Shown here piece by piece: positions 17,964-26,921 of a DNA stretch of 64,000 nt. Below the pieces are notes generated by a model. That model was not told the origin of the DNA. It did not search any database and was given only the letters and a program-made list of their open reading frames with translations. The stretch comes from Hyphomicrobiales bacterium (GTDB lineage Bacteria; Pseudomonadota; Alphaproteobacteria; Rhizobiales; Phreatobacteraceae), in NCBI GenBank assembly GCA_017304475.1, contig JAFKKV010000035.1, positions 55,752-119,751 on the forward strand. Direction: 5' to 3'. Positions within the stretch are counted from its first letter, which is position 1. Each line of letters begins with the position of its first letter. A program made the position numbers and the translations under genes.

Positions 17964-18263
17964 ATGACCGGAACCACCCGTTCCAGCGCCGATCTCGATC
18001 CGCGTCGCCGCAAGATCCTGTTCCGGTCCTGGCATCGCGGCACCCGCGAGATGGACCTGATCATGGGTCGTTATGCCGATGCCTATATCGGCGAGCTGAC
18101 CGAAGCCGAGCTCGACGACTGGGAGCGGCTGATCGAGGTGCCAGACCGCGACCTGTTCGCCTGGGTCACCGACAAGGCCGAGACGCCGGCCAATTACGAC
18201 ACGGCGGTGTTCCGCTCGCTCAAGACATTCCATTCCGAAGGCAAGGGAGCCTGGCGCGGCTGA
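17964..18263 (+). CDS. sdhE: succinate dehydrogenase flavinylation factor SdhE
   Basis: A 99-residue SdhE/SDH5 (DUF339) protein. The key RGxxE motif is present in 'SWHRGTREMDLIMGRY' around residues 25-40, followed by the acidic helix 'LTEAELDDWERLIEVPDRDL'. It assists covalent FAD attachment to SdhA in the cytoplasm. The ATG at 17964 fits the family length. Its stop overlaps the mfd start (TGATG at 18261-18265), so the two are translationally coupled. This gene order next to recG and mfd is common in rhizobia. Confidence 0.95.
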   Translation: MTGTTRSSADLDPRRRKILFRSWHRGTREMDLIMGRYADAYIGELTEAELDDWERLIEVPDRDLFAWVTDKAETPANYDTAVFRSLKTFHSEGKGAWRG

Positions 18264-21200
18264 TGGCCAAACGATCCCCCGCCGATGTCGTCGCCTCGCG
18301 CGGCCGCCTGACCCTCGCAGGCGTGCCGCAGGGCTTCGACGCGCTCGTCATCGCTGATCTCGCGCGCCAGCTGCACGCCAAGGGCGACCAGGCCTCACCC
18401 GAGCTCCTGGTCGTCTGCCGCGACGGTCCGCGCATGCAGGCGCTGGAAACGGCGCTCGGCTTTTTCGCGCCGGGCATCGAAATCCTGTCGCTGCCGGCCT
18501 GGGACTGCCAGCCCTATGACCGCGCCTCGCCCAATGGCGCGATCATGGCGCGGCGCATGCTCACCCTCTCCAGGCTCGCCCGCATCACCGGCCGGGCGAC
18601 GCCGGCCATCGTGCTGACCACCATCAATGCCGCCTTGCAGCGCCTGCCGGCCAAGGGGCTGCTCGCGGCGCAATCGCTGTCGGCCGCGCCCGGCAATGTG
18701 CTGTCCATGGCCAATCTGTCGGCCTGGCTGGAAAATAACGGCTATCTGCGCACCTCGACCGTGCGCGAGGTGGGCGAATATGCGGTACGTGGCGGCATTC
18801 TCGACCTCTATCCGCCGGGTCTCGACGCCCCGATCCGGCTCGACTTCTTCGGCGACACGCTGGAATCGATCCGCGCCTTCGATCCCGAGAGCCAGCGCAC
18901 CACCGGCCAGCTGAAGCGGCTCGACCTGGTGCCGACCTCGGAAGTGCAGATCACCACCGAGACCATGGTGAAGTTCCGGCTCGCCTATGTGCGCGCCTTC
19001 GGCGGTTCGACCAAGGGCGATACGCTCTACGAAGCCGTGTCGGAAGGGCGCCGGCATCCCGGCGTCGAGCATTGGCTGCCGCTGTTCCACGACCGGCTCG
19101 ACACGATCTTCGACTATCTGCCCGGCAGCGGCGTGGTGCTCGACGCCCTGGTCGAGGAGGCCGCCAAGGAGCGGTTGACCACGGTCGCCGACTATTACGA
19201 TGCCCGCAAGACCGCGCTCGAACACAATGCCGGCGGCGCCACCTACAAGCCGCTGCCGCCCGACCAGCTCTATCTGACGCCGGAGGACTGGGACCGGCGC
19301 CGTGGCGGCGAGGCGGTCGTCAAGCTGTCGCCCTTCGCGCTCGCCGGCGCATCCGACGGCGCGATGATCGATCTCGAAGGCCGGCGCGGCCATTCCTTCG
19401 CCGCCGAGCGCGCCGACGAAAACGCCAATGTCTTCGATGCCGTGGTCGCCCATATCGCGGCGCTCAGGAAGGAGCGCAAACGCATCGTCGTGGCGGCCTG
19501 GTCGGAGGGCTCGCGCGACCGCCTGCTGCAGATCCTCGGCGATCACGAGTTGCGCGCGGCGCGGCCGGTGGCGAGCTGGGGCGCCGCCCAGGCCCTGCGC
19601 GGCGACGAGATCGCGCTGGCCGTGCTCGGCCTCGAGGAAGGCTTCGAGACCCCCGATCTCGCCGTCATCGGCGAACAGGACATTCTCGGCGACCGGCTGG
19701 TCCGGGCGCAGAAGAAGCGCAAGCGCGCCCAGGACTTCATCGCCGAGGCGACCAGCCTGTCGGCCGGCGACCTGGTCGTCCATGTCGATCACGGCATCGG
19801 CCGGTTCATCGGCCTGCGCACCGTGACCGCCGTCGGCGCGCCGCATGACTGCGTCGAGATCCACTATGCCGGCGGCGACAAGCTGTTCCTGCCGGTGGAG
19901 AATATCGAGCTTCTGTCGCGCTACGGCTCGGAGGATGCCGAGGCGCAGCTCGACAAGCTCGGCGGCGGCGCCTGGCAGGCCCGCAAGGCCCGGCTGAAGA
20001 AGCGCATCCTGGAAATGGCCGGCGAGCTGATCAAGATCGCCGCCGCCCGCGCGCTGCGCGAGGCACCGAAACTGGTCGCGCCGGATGGCGCCTATGACGA
20101 ATTCGCCGCCCGCTTCCCCTATGACGAGACCGAGGACCAGGCCGGCGCCATCGACGCCGTGCTGGAAGATCTCGGCTCCGGCCGACCGATGGACCGGCTG
20201 GTCTGCGGCGATGTCGGCTTCGGCAAGACCGAGGTGGCGCTGCGCGCCGCCTTCGCCTCCGTCATGAACGGCAAGCAGGTGGCGGTGGTGGTGCCCACCA
20301 CGCTGCTCGCCCGCCAGCATTTCAAGACCTTTTCCGAGCGCTTCAAGGGCTTGCCGATCAATGTCGCCCAGGCCTCGCGCATGGTCGGCTCGGTCGAGCT
20401 CGCGGCCGCCAAGAAAGGCCTCACCGACGGCACCGTCGATATCGTCGTCGGCACCCATGCGCTGCTCGGCAAGGCCATCGCCTTCAAGGACCTGGGCCTC
20501 GTCATCGTCGACGAGGAGCAGCATTTCGGCGTCGGCCACAAGGAGCGCCTGAAGCAGCTGCGCGCCGAGGTCCATGTGCTGACACTGACCGCGACGCCGA
20601 TCCCGCGCACCCTGCAGCTCGCCATGACCGGCGTGCGCGACCTGTCGATCATCGCGACGCCGCCGGTCGACCGCCTGGCGGTGCGTTCCTTCGTCACGCC
20701 TTTCGATGCCCTGGTCGTGCGCGAAGCCCTGCTGCGCGAGCGCTATCGCGGCGGTCAGGCCTTCTTCGTCTGCCCGCGCATCGAGGATCTCGGCGAGGTC
20801 GAGGCCTTCCTGCGCGAACATGTGCCGGAGGCGAAATTCATCATTGCCCACGGCCAGATGGCGGCGAGCGAGCTCGAGGACCGCATCGGCGCCTTCTACG
20901 AGGGCAAGGTCGATATCCTCGTATCGACGACGATCGTCGAATCCGGGCTCGATATCCCGACCGCCAACACCCTGATCATCTGGCGCGCCGACATGTTCGG
21001 CCTTGCCCAGCTCTACCAGCTGCGCGGCCGGGTCGGCCGCTCGAAGACGCGCGCCTATGCGCTGTTCACCTTGCCCGAGAGCAAGCCGATCACGCCGCAG
21101 GCCGAACGCCGCCTGAAGGTGCTGCAATCGCTCGATACGCTCGGCGCCGGCTTCCAGCTCGCCTCGCACGACCTCGACATCAGAGGCGCCGGCAATCTGC

Positions 21201-21781
21201 TCGGCGACGACCAGTCCGGCCATATCAAGGAGGTCGGCTACGAACTCTACCAGCAGATGCTGGAAGAGGCGGTGTCGATGATGAAGGCCGGCGGGGTCGA
21301 CGAGACGGTGGAGGACAAGTGGTCGCCGCAGATCACGGTCGGCACGCCCATCCTGATCCCCGACCACTATGTCGAGGATCTCAGCCTGCGCCTGTCGCTC
21401 TATCGGCGCCTCGGCGACCTGGAGACCGACCAGGAGATCGACGCCTTCGCCGCCGAGATGATCGATCGCTTCGGGCCCTTGCCCGACGAGGTCCAGCATC
21501 TGGTCAAGGTGGCGGTGGTCAAGGCGCTCTGCCGCAGGGCCAATGTCGACAAGGTCGACGCCGGCCCGCGCGGCATCGTGCTGTCGTTCCGCGACCAGAA
21601 ATTCGCCAATCCGGCGGGGTTGGTGCGCTATATCGGCGAGCAGGGCTCGCTCGCCAAGGTGCGGCCGGACCAGAAGATCGTGTTCATCCGCGACTGGCCC
21701 AAACCGGACGACCGGCTGCGCGGCGCGGCGGTGATCCTGCGCAACCTGGTGAAGATCGCCGAGACCAGGAAGGCGGCCTGA
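18263..21781 (+). CDS. mfd: transcription-repair coupling factor Mfd
   Basis: A 1172-residue protein of standard Mfd architecture. The UvrB-like N-terminal module includes 'YAVRGGILDLYPPGLDAPIR'. The RNA-polymerase-interaction (CarD-like) domain includes 'GDLVVHVDHGIGRFIGL' near residue 500. Helicase motifs are Walker A 'GDVGFGKTEVALRAAF' near 649 and 'DEEQHFGVGHKERLK' near 750. 'LRGRVGRS' and the TRCF domain follow at the C terminus. It displaces stalled RNA polymerase and recruits UvrA. It overlaps sdhE by one base and is followed after one base by the reductase gene, so it sits in an operon. Confidence 0.97.
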   Translation: MAKRSPADVVASRGRLTLAGVPQGFDALVIADLARQLHAKGDQASPELLVVCRDGPRMQALETALGFFAPGIEILSLPAWDCQPYDRASPNGAIMARRMLTLSRLARITGRATPAIVLTTINAALQRLPAKGLLAAQSLSAAPGNVLSMANLSAWLENNGYLRTSTVREVGEYAVRGGILDLYPPGLDAPIRLDFFGDTLESIRAFDPESQRTTGQLKRLDLVPTSEVQITTETMVKFRLAYVRAFGGSTKGDTLYEAVSEGRRHPGVEHWLPLFHDRLDTIFDYLPGSGVVLDALVEEAAKERLTTVADYYDARKTALEHNAGGATYKPLPPDQLYLTPEDWDRRRGGEAVVKLSPFALAGASDGAMIDLEGRRGHSFAAERADENANVFDAVVAHIAALRKERKRIVVAAWSEGSRDRLLQILGDHELRAARPVASWGAAQALRGDEIALAVLGLEEGFETPDLAVIGEQDILGDRLVRAQKKRKRAQDFIAEATSLSAGDLVVHVDHGIGRFIGLRTVTAVGAPHDCVEIHYAGGDKLFLPVENIELLSRYGSEDAEAQLDKLGGGAWQARKARLKKRILEMAGELIKIAAARALREAPKLVAPDGAYDEFAARFPYDETEDQAGAIDAVLEDLGSGRPMDRLVCGDVGFGKTEVALRAAFASVMNGKQVAVVVPTTLLARQHFKTFSERFKGLPINVAQASRMVGSVELAAAKKGLTDGTVDIVVGTHALLGKAIAFKDLGLVIVDEEQHFGVGHKERLKQLRAEVHVLTLTATPIPRTLQLAMTGVRDLSIIATPPVDRLAVRSFVTPFDALVVREALLRERYRGGQAFFVCPRIEDLGEVEAFLREHVPEAKFIIAHGQMAASELEDRIGAFYEGKVDILVSTTIVESGLDIPTANTLIIWRADMFGLAQLYQLRGRVGRSKTRAYALFTLPESKPITPQAERRLKVLQSLDTLGAGFQLASHDLDIRGAGNLLGDDQSGHIKEVGYELYQQMLEEAVSMMKAGGVDETVEDKWSPQITVGTPILIPDHYVEDLSLRLSLYRRLGDLETDQEIDAFAAEMIDRFGPLPDEVQHLVKVAVVKALCRRANVDKVDAGPRGIVLSFRDQKFANPAGLVRYIGEQGSLAKVRPDQKIVFIRDWPKPDDRLRGAAVILRNLVKIAETRKAA

Positions 21782-21782
21782 C

Positions 21783-22370
21783 ATGGCGCCGGCACCGGCC
21801 GCGATCGCCATCGAGGGCCATGCCATCGTCTCGGCCGACGGCATGATCGCCGCGGCCGACGGGTCGATGCCCGCCGCGCTGATGAACGATGCCGACTGGC
21901 GCCTGTTCCAGGCAGCGCTCGACCGGGCCGAACTGGTCGTGCTCGGGCGTATCGGCCACCGGCGGCATCCCAATCCGGGGCGCCGCCGCCTGGTGCTGAC
22001 CCGTTCGGTGACCGGCCTCATCGTCGATCCCGACGATCGCTGCGCACATTTCTGGAACCCCGAGCACGTGACTTTTAATCATGTGGCCGGGCTCCTGGGG
22101 ATTTCGGGCGGCACTGTCGCGGTCACCGGCGGCACCGGCGTGTTCGATCACTTCCTTGGCATCGGCTATGCGAGGTTCGTGCTGTCCACGGCCCGCCGCG
22201 TGGTCATTCCCCAGGGCCGGCCTTGCTTTGGCTCAGGCCTGCCCGGGACGGTGCTGGCCGGCCACGGCCTGCAGGTCTCGGCCGAGACGCTGATCGATCC
22301 GCGAGCGGATGTGACGATGGCCGTCTGGCAGCGCGACATCGTCACACCTTTGACCCGATCGACGCTCTAG
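21783..22370 (+). CDS. dihydrofolate reductase-like / RibD C-terminal domain protein
   Basis: A 195-residue protein of the FolA/RibD-C fold. It has 'SADGMIAAADGSMP', 'ELVVLGRIGHRRHPNPGRRR' and the nucleotide-binding 'VAVTGGTGVFDHFL'. It starts one base after mfd. The function is an uncharacterised NADPH-dependent reductase of the family; true DHFR activity is not implied. Oddity: codons 94-101 plus one base (22062-22086, peptide 'EHVTFNHV') are identical over 25 bases to the anticodon arm of the tRNA-Lys at 8.8 kb. The stretch uses codons such as TTT and AAT that stand out from the GC-rich surroundings. Confidence 0.8.
   Translation: MAPAPAAIAIEGHAIVSADGMIAAADGSMPAALMNDADWRLFQAALDRAELVVLGRIGHRRHPNPGRRRLVLTRSVTGLIVDPDDRCAHFWNPEHVTFNHVAGLLGISGGTVAVTGGTGVFDHFLGIGYARFVLSTARRVVIPQGRPCFGSGLPGTVLAGHGLQVSAETLIDPRADVTMAVWQRDIVTPLTRSTL
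22062..22086 (+). repeat. tRNA-Lys anticodon-arm sequence inside a coding region
   Basis: Twenty-five consecutive bases equal the stretch of the tRNA-Lys (8778-8852, minus strand) from GAGCACG through the TTT anticodon loop to CATGTGG. Identity stops sharply at both ends. It is in frame and keeps the reductase open. Orientation is inverted relative to the tRNA gene. Confidence 0.85.
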
Positions 22371-22508
22371 CGGCCCGCCCGTCGCATCCCTATTATTACC
22401 CATACTCTTCCGCCTAGTCTTGGCGCGGCATACCGGCATGATTCTGGCATCCGTTCCACCGACTGGATATTCTCGGGCGTCTCGGTCCGCCGAAACGCAA
22501 GCTCCACC

Positions 22509-22916
22509 ATGACGAATGATGCAGTGCTGATCCACACTGGCTTTCCCTTCCGGCCCGCGGGCGCAGAGCCCGCGAACGCCATGGCCGGCAAACGCGACGA
22601 GCGCGACCAGGACCCGGGCGGACCGGGCACCTCGGTCATCGCGAAGACGCGTCCGCAGACCAAGCGGCCGAGCCTCTATCGGGTGCTGCTGCTGAACGAC
22701 GACTACACGCCGATGGAGTTCGTGGTCCATGTGCTGCAGAAATTCTTCAACAAGAACGGCGACGATGCCACCCGCATCATGTTGCATGTTCACCAGCACG
22801 GCGTCGGCGAGTGCGGCGTCTTTACCTATGAAGTCGCCGAGACCAAGGTGACCCAGGTGATGGATTTCGCACGTAAGCATCAGCATCCGCTGCAATGCGT
22901 GATGGAGAAGAAGTAG
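22509..22916 (+). CDS. clpS: ATP-dependent Clp protease adaptor ClpS
   Basis: A 135-residue protein whose last 85 residues are the ClpS fold. The N-degron pocket region is 'SLYRVLLLNDDYTPMEFVVH', followed by 'VLQKFFNKNGDDATRIMLHV' and 'GVGECGVFTYEVAETKV'. ClpS delivers N-end-rule substrates to ClpA, encoded 50 bp downstream. The N-terminal 40 residues are variable. The ATG at 22509 is the outer start, and an in-frame ATG at 22581 would give a 111-residue protein closer to the family length, but it lacks a ribosome-binding site. Confidence 0.95.
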   Translation: MTNDAVLIHTGFPFRPAGAEPANAMAGKRDERDQDPGGPGTSVIAKTRPQTKRPSLYRVLLLNDDYTPMEFVVHVLQKFFNKNGDDATRIMLHVHQHGVGECGVFTYEVAETKVTQVMDFARKHQHPLQCVMEKK

Positions 22917-22966
22917 GCCGGTTTCGCGTAGAGTCCGTCGACGCATTGAATTTTTAAGAGGTTCCC

Positions 22967-25447
22967 TTGCCCTCATTTTCACGCAGTCTCGAACAATCAC
23001 TTCATCGGGCACTGGCGCTCGCCAACGAGCGCCGGCACGAATATGCAACGCTTGAGCACCTGCTGCTGGCGCTGGTCGAGGACCAGGACGCGGCGGCCGT
23101 GATGAAGGCTTGCAGCGTCGACCTCGACAAGCTGAAGAAGAGCCTGCTCGGTTATATCGATACCGAACTCGAGAACCTGATCACCGACGGGTCCGAGGAT
23201 TCCAAGCCCACCGCCGGCTTCCAGCGGGTCATCCAGCGCGCCGTCATCCACGTCCAGTCGTCGGGCCGCGAGGAAGTCACCGGCGCCAATGTGCTGGTCG
23301 CGATCTTCGCCGAGCGCGAGAGCCACGCCGCCTATTTCCTGCAGGAGCAGGACATGACCCGTTACGACGCGGTCAACTACATCTCGCACGGCATCGCCAA
23401 GCGCGCCGGCCTCGCCGAGCCGCGCCTGCCCAAGGGCACCGACGAGCCGGAAGAGGCCAAGGACAAGTCGCCTGACGACAAGAAGAAGGGCGACGCGCTC
23501 GACACCTATTGCGTCAACCTGAACAAGAAGGCGCGCGAGGGCCGGATCGACCCGCTGATCGGCCGCGATACCGAGATCAACCGCACCATTCAGGTGCTGT
23601 GCCGCCGCCAGAAGAACAATCCGCTGTTCGTCGGCGATCCCGGCGTCGGCAAGACCGCCATTGCCGAGGGCCTGGCCAAGCGTATCGTCGAGAACGACGT
23701 GCCCGACGTGCTGCGCGACGCCACCGTGTTCTCGCTCGACATGGGCACGCTGCTCGCCGGCACGCGCTATCGCGGTGATTTCGAGGAGCGGCTGAAGCAG
23801 GTCATCAAGGAGGTGGAGGCCCACCCCAAGGCGATCATGTTCATCGACGAGATTCACACGGTGATCGGCGCCGGCGCCACCTCTGGCGGCGCCATGGACG
23901 CCTCCAACCTGCTGAAGCCGGCGCTCGCCCAGGGCACGCTGCGCTGCATGGGCTCGACCACCTACAAGGAATATCGCCAATATTTCGAGAAGGACCGGGC
24001 GCTGGTCCGGCGCTTCCAGAAGATCGACGTGAACGAGCCCTCCGTGCCCGACACGATCGAGATCCTGAAGGGCCTGAAGACGGCTTTCGAGACCTATCAC
24101 CGGCTGCGCTACACCAACGAGGCGATCAAGGCCGCGGTGGAGCTCTCCGCGCGCTACATCCATGATCGCAAGCTGCCGGACAAGGCGATCGACGTGATCG
24201 ACGAATCGGGTGCGGCCCAGATGCTGGTGCCCGAGGCCAAGCGCAAGAAGGTCATCGGCATCAAGGAGATCGAGGCGACCATTGCCACCATGGCGCGGAT
24301 CCCGCCGAAGACCGTCTCCAAGGACGACGCGGAAATCCTGCGCAACATCGAGACCACGCTGAAGCGGGTGGTCTACGGCCAGGACAAGGCGATCGAGGCA
24401 CTTTCGGCCTCGATCAAGCTTGCCCGCGCCGGCCTGCGCGAGCCGGAGAAGCCGATCGGCAACTACCTGTTCTCCGGCCCGACCGGCGTCGGCAAGACCG
24501 AGGTCGCCAAGCAATTGGCCTCCGTCCTCGGCGTCCAGCTGCTACGTTTCGACATGTCGGAATATATGGAGCGCCACACCGTCTCGCGGCTGATCGGCGC
24601 GCCTCCCGGCTATGTCGGCTTCGACCAGGGCGGGCTCCTGACCGACGGCGTCGACCAGAATCCCTATTGCGTGCTGCTGCTCGACGAGATCGAGAAGGCG
24701 CATCCGGATCTGTTCAACATCCTGCTGCAGATCATGGATCACGGCAAACTGACCGATCACAACGGCAAGTCGGTCGATTTCCGCAATGTCATCCTGATCA
24801 TGACCACCAATGCCGGCGCCGCCGACCTCGCCAAGCCGGCGATCGGTTTCACCCGCACCAAGCGGACCGGCGACGACAGCGAGGCGATCAACCGGCTGTT
24901 CGCGCCCGAATTCCGCAACCGCCTGGATGCGGTCATTGCCTTCGGACACCTGTCGTCCGAGGTGATCGGCAATGTCGTCGAGAAGTTCGTCATGCAGCTC
25001 GAGGCTCAGCTTGCCGATCGCCAGGTGACGATCGAGCTGTCGCCCGATGCGAAGGAATGGCTGATCGAGCGCGGTTACGACGAGCAGATGGGTGCCCGGC
25101 CGATGGCCCGTGTCATCCAGGAATATATCAAGAAGCCGCTGGCCGAGGACCTGCTGTTCGGCCGGCTGAAGAATGGCGGCCACGTCCGCGTGGTCGTCGA
25201 GAAGGACGAGGAGGGCTTCCCGGTCCTCGGCTTCGACCATCCGCAGGGGCCGGTGACGCCGAAGCCCGAGCCGGTGGCGCCCGACATCACCGCCATCGTC
25301 AAGCGGGCGAGCGCGGCCAAGCGCAGCGGCCCCAAAGCGGCGCCGAAGCGCAAGCCCAAGGGCGGCGGCGCGGGCGGCGTGCCGGTTCCGGTCGAGCCCA
25401 AGCGGCCGTCCGGCTCGGTGCCGAAAGTGCCGCTCAAGACCGAGTGA
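22967..25447 (+). CDS. clpA: Clp protease ATPase subunit ClpA (TTG start)
   Basis: An 826-residue AAA+ unfoldase that feeds ClpP. It begins at a TTG codon preceded by TAAGAGG at 22955-22961. 'SFSRSLEQSLHRALALANER' is the conserved ClpA N terminus, which fixes this start. The first ATPase domain has 'GDPGVGKTAIAEGLA' near residue 223 and the second 'GPTGVGKTEVAKQLA' near 503. The C terminus carries an extension of about 60 residues rich in Lys, Pro, Ala and Gly ('KRSGPKAAPKRKPKGGGAGG') beyond the usual end. It follows clpS by 50 bp, the normal clpSA order. Confidence 0.97.
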   Translation: MPSFSRSLEQSLHRALALANERRHEYATLEHLLLALVEDQDAAAVMKACSVDLDKLKKSLLGYIDTELENLITDGSEDSKPTAGFQRVIQRAVIHVQSSGREEVTGANVLVAIFAERESHAAYFLQEQDMTRYDAVNYISHGIAKRAGLAEPRLPKGTDEPEEAKDKSPDDKKKGDALDTYCVNLNKKAREGRIDPLIGRDTEINRTIQVLCRRQKNNPLFVGDPGVGKTAIAEGLAKRIVENDVPDVLRDATVFSLDMGTLLAGTRYRGDFEERLKQVIKEVEAHPKAIMFIDEIHTVIGAGATSGGAMDASNLLKPALAQGTLRCMGSTTYKEYRQYFEKDRALVRRFQKIDVNEPSVPDTIEILKGLKTAFETYHRLRYTNEAIKAAVELSARYIHDRKLPDKAIDVIDESGAAQMLVPEAKRKKVIGIKEIEATIATMARIPPKTVSKDDAEILRNIETTLKRVVYGQDKAIEALSASIKLARAGLREPEKPIGNYLFSGPTGVGKTEVAKQLASVLGVQLLRFDMSEYMERHTVSRLIGAPPGYVGFDQGGLLTDGVDQNPYCVLLLDEIEKAHPDLFNILLQIMDHGKLTDHNGKSVDFRNVILIMTTNAGAADLAKPAIGFTRTKRTGDDSEAINRLFAPEFRNRLDAVIAFGHLSSEVIGNVVEKFVMQLEAQLADRQVTIELSPDAKEWLIERGYDEQMGARPMARVIQEYIKKPLAEDLLFGRLKNGGHVRVVVEKDEEGFPVLGFDHPQGPVTPKPEPVAPDITAIVKRASAAKRSGPKAAPKRKPKGGGAGGVPVPVEPKRPSGSVPKVPLKTE

Positions 25448-25478
25448 CGCCCGGCCGCGACGGCCGATGACATACCCG

Positions 25479-25511
25479 AAACCCCGGCCGCCAGGCCGGG
25501 GTTTTGCTTTG
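25479..25511 (+). terminator. rho-independent terminator after clpA
   Basis: An 11-bp perfect stem (25479-25489 with 25494-25504), loop GCCA, made of AAACCCCGGCC and its complement, followed by TTGCTTT. It lies 31 bp after the clpA stop. Confidence 0.88.
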
Positions 25512-25540
25512 GGGATGGGTGGGGTGTCAGCCCAGACTCT

Positions 25541-25722
25541 ACGTCATCCCCGGCCGAGGCGAAGCCGAGGGGAAGGGGATCCAGGAGTCGACAGACAACG
25601 CTACCCGCGCATGACATTCATCCGTCGACTATCCCGTTCAGGTGGTTTGGCAGCGCCTCCGTTTCTGCTCTGCAACCCCTGGATCCTCTTCCCCTCGGCT
25701 TCGCCTCGGCCGGGGATGACGT
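25541..25722. repeat. dispersed palindromic repeat, type 2, inverted pair
   Basis: Arms of about 44 bases at 25541-25584 and 25679-25722 are reverse complements with one clear mismatch. The core is TCATCCCCGGCCGAGGCGAA followed by GCCGAGGGGAAGGGGATCC. The spacer is about 95 bases. It resembles the short intergenic repeats frequent in rhizobial genomes. Confidence 0.85.
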
Positions 25723-25822
25723 ACAGTGCTATCCCTCGACACCCGCGCAAGCGACCGCATGCACCGCATGCGCGCCCGGCTCTTGCCTTTGACCCGGCCG
25801 TCACCGATTTTGCCCCGGCCTC

Positions 25823-26566
25823 ATGACAATAGCCGCGCCCCATTTCGTCCCGATCACGCCTGCCGGCTGGTACCGCAGGGGCCTCAGGCAATCGGTGGCG
25901 CTGCCGGCGGTCATCCTCGCGGCGACCTTCATCGGCATCGGCTCTGTCTGCGCTGATTTCGGCATGCCGCTGGCCTGGGCCATGCTCGCCACGCTGCTGA
26001 TCTGGGCCGGTCCCGCCCATCTCATCCTGGTCAACGGCCTAGGCGCCGGCGGCACCTGGCTGGCGGTCGGATTGACGGTCGGGCTGTCCTCGGTGCGGCT
26101 GCTGCCGATGGTCGTGTCGCTGCTGCCTTATTTGCGCGCGGGCAAGCCGCGCCATCCGCTGACCATGATGCTCTGCGCCCACATGGTCGCCATTTCGATC
26201 TGGGTCGAGGGCCTGCGGCTGCTGCCCAAGGTCGATGCCGAGGGCAGGGTGCCTTTCTTCCTGGGGTTGGCGACCGGGCTTCTGACCTCGGCGACGCTCG
26301 CCACCGCCGCCGGCTACGGCCTCGCCGGCATCATTCCCCACGCCTTCGCCGCGGCCCTCCTGTTCCTGACGCCGATCTTCTTCCTGCTGTCGCTGTTCGC
26401 GACGGCGCGGGTCTTGTCGGACCAGCTCGCCATCGGCGTCGGTTTCGCCGCATTGCCTTTGGCATCCCTGGCCGGCGACGGGCTGGAGCTTCTGTGGGCC
26501 GGTCTCGGCGGCGGCACGCTCGCTTATGGCCTGGCGCGCCTGCGCCGGGCGAGGGCTGCCGCATGA
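25823..26566 (+). CDS. azlC: AzlC-family branched-chain amino acid export permease
   Basis: A 247-residue membrane protein with six to seven hydrophobic helices. It matches AzlC in 'ALPAVILAATFIGIGSVCAD', 'WAGPAHLILVNGLGAGGTW' and 'SSVRLLPMVVSLLPYLR'. With the small partner AzlD it exports branched-chain amino acids or analogues such as azaleucine. The four-base overlap with azlD (ATGA at 26563-26566) shows they are co-translated. Confidence 0.9.
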   Translation: MTIAAPHFVPITPAGWYRRGLRQSVALPAVILAATFIGIGSVCADFGMPLAWAMLATLLIWAGPAHLILVNGLGAGGTWLAVGLTVGLSSVRLLPMVVSLLPYLRAGKPRHPLTMMLCAHMVAISIWVEGLRLLPKVDAEGRVPFFLGLATGLLTSATLATAAGYGLAGIIPHAFAAALLFLTPIFFLLSLFATARVLSDQLAIGVGFAALPLASLAGDGLELLWAGLGGGTLAYGLARLRRARAAA

Positions 26567-26913
26567 CGCTGGTCGGCAGCGATCTCACGCCCTATCTGGC
26601 GCTGATCCTCGCCGGCTTCCTGCCGAGCGAGATCTGGCGCTGGCTCGGCCTGGTGGTCGGGCGCGGCCTGAGCGAGGGCTCGGAGCTTCTCCTGTGGGTC
26701 CGCGCGGTCGCCACCGCGACGCTGGCGGCCGTCGTCGCCAAGCTCGCCTTCTTCCCCGCCGGCATTCTCGCCGGCCTGCCGCTGTCCTGGCGGGCCGGCG
26801 CCATGATCGCCGGCGTCGCGGTCTACTGGGCCTCCCGCCGCTCGGTGCTGCTGGGCGTCGCGACGGCGGAAACGATCATTGTCGGCTCGGCCTGGTGGCT
26901 CGGCTTGAAATAG
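26563..26913 (+). CDS. azlD: AzlD-family branched-chain amino acid transport subunit
   Basis: A 116-residue membrane protein with four hydrophobic helices, the normal size for AzlD. The start at 26563 overlaps the azlC stop in ATGA; an upstream in-frame ATG would lie inside azlC. The sequence 'LALILAGFLPSEIWRWLGLV' is typical of the first helix. It forms the exporter with AzlC. It converges with the HIT gene, leaving only 8 bp between stops. Confidence 0.87.
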   Translation: MTLVGSDLTPYLALILAGFLPSEIWRWLGLVVGRGLSEGSELLLWVRAVATATLAAVVAKLAFFPAGILAGLPLSWRAGAMIAGVAVYWASRRSVLLGVATAETIIVGSAWWLGLK

Positions 26914-26921
26914 CCTCCGGC

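Larger units (their letters stand above)
25448..25822. other. 375-bp intergenic region: clpA terminator and inverted repeat
   Basis: No gene is supported. The stretch contains the clpA terminator (25479-25511) and a long inverted repeat pair (25541-25722). The open frames across it are produced by the repeat. Confidence 0.7.

Noticed and set aside
18395..22021. A very long minus-strand open frame (about 1200 codons) opposite mfd
   Set aside because: It lies antisense to the certain mfd gene, has the Asp/Arg/Gly/His-rich composition typical of antisense frames in GC-rich genomes, and shows no domain.
25467..25826. Plus-strand open frame of about 119 codons between clpA and azlC
   Set aside because: It is composed of the terminator and the type-2 inverted repeat; such frames recur wherever these repeats occur and lack a ribosome-binding site.
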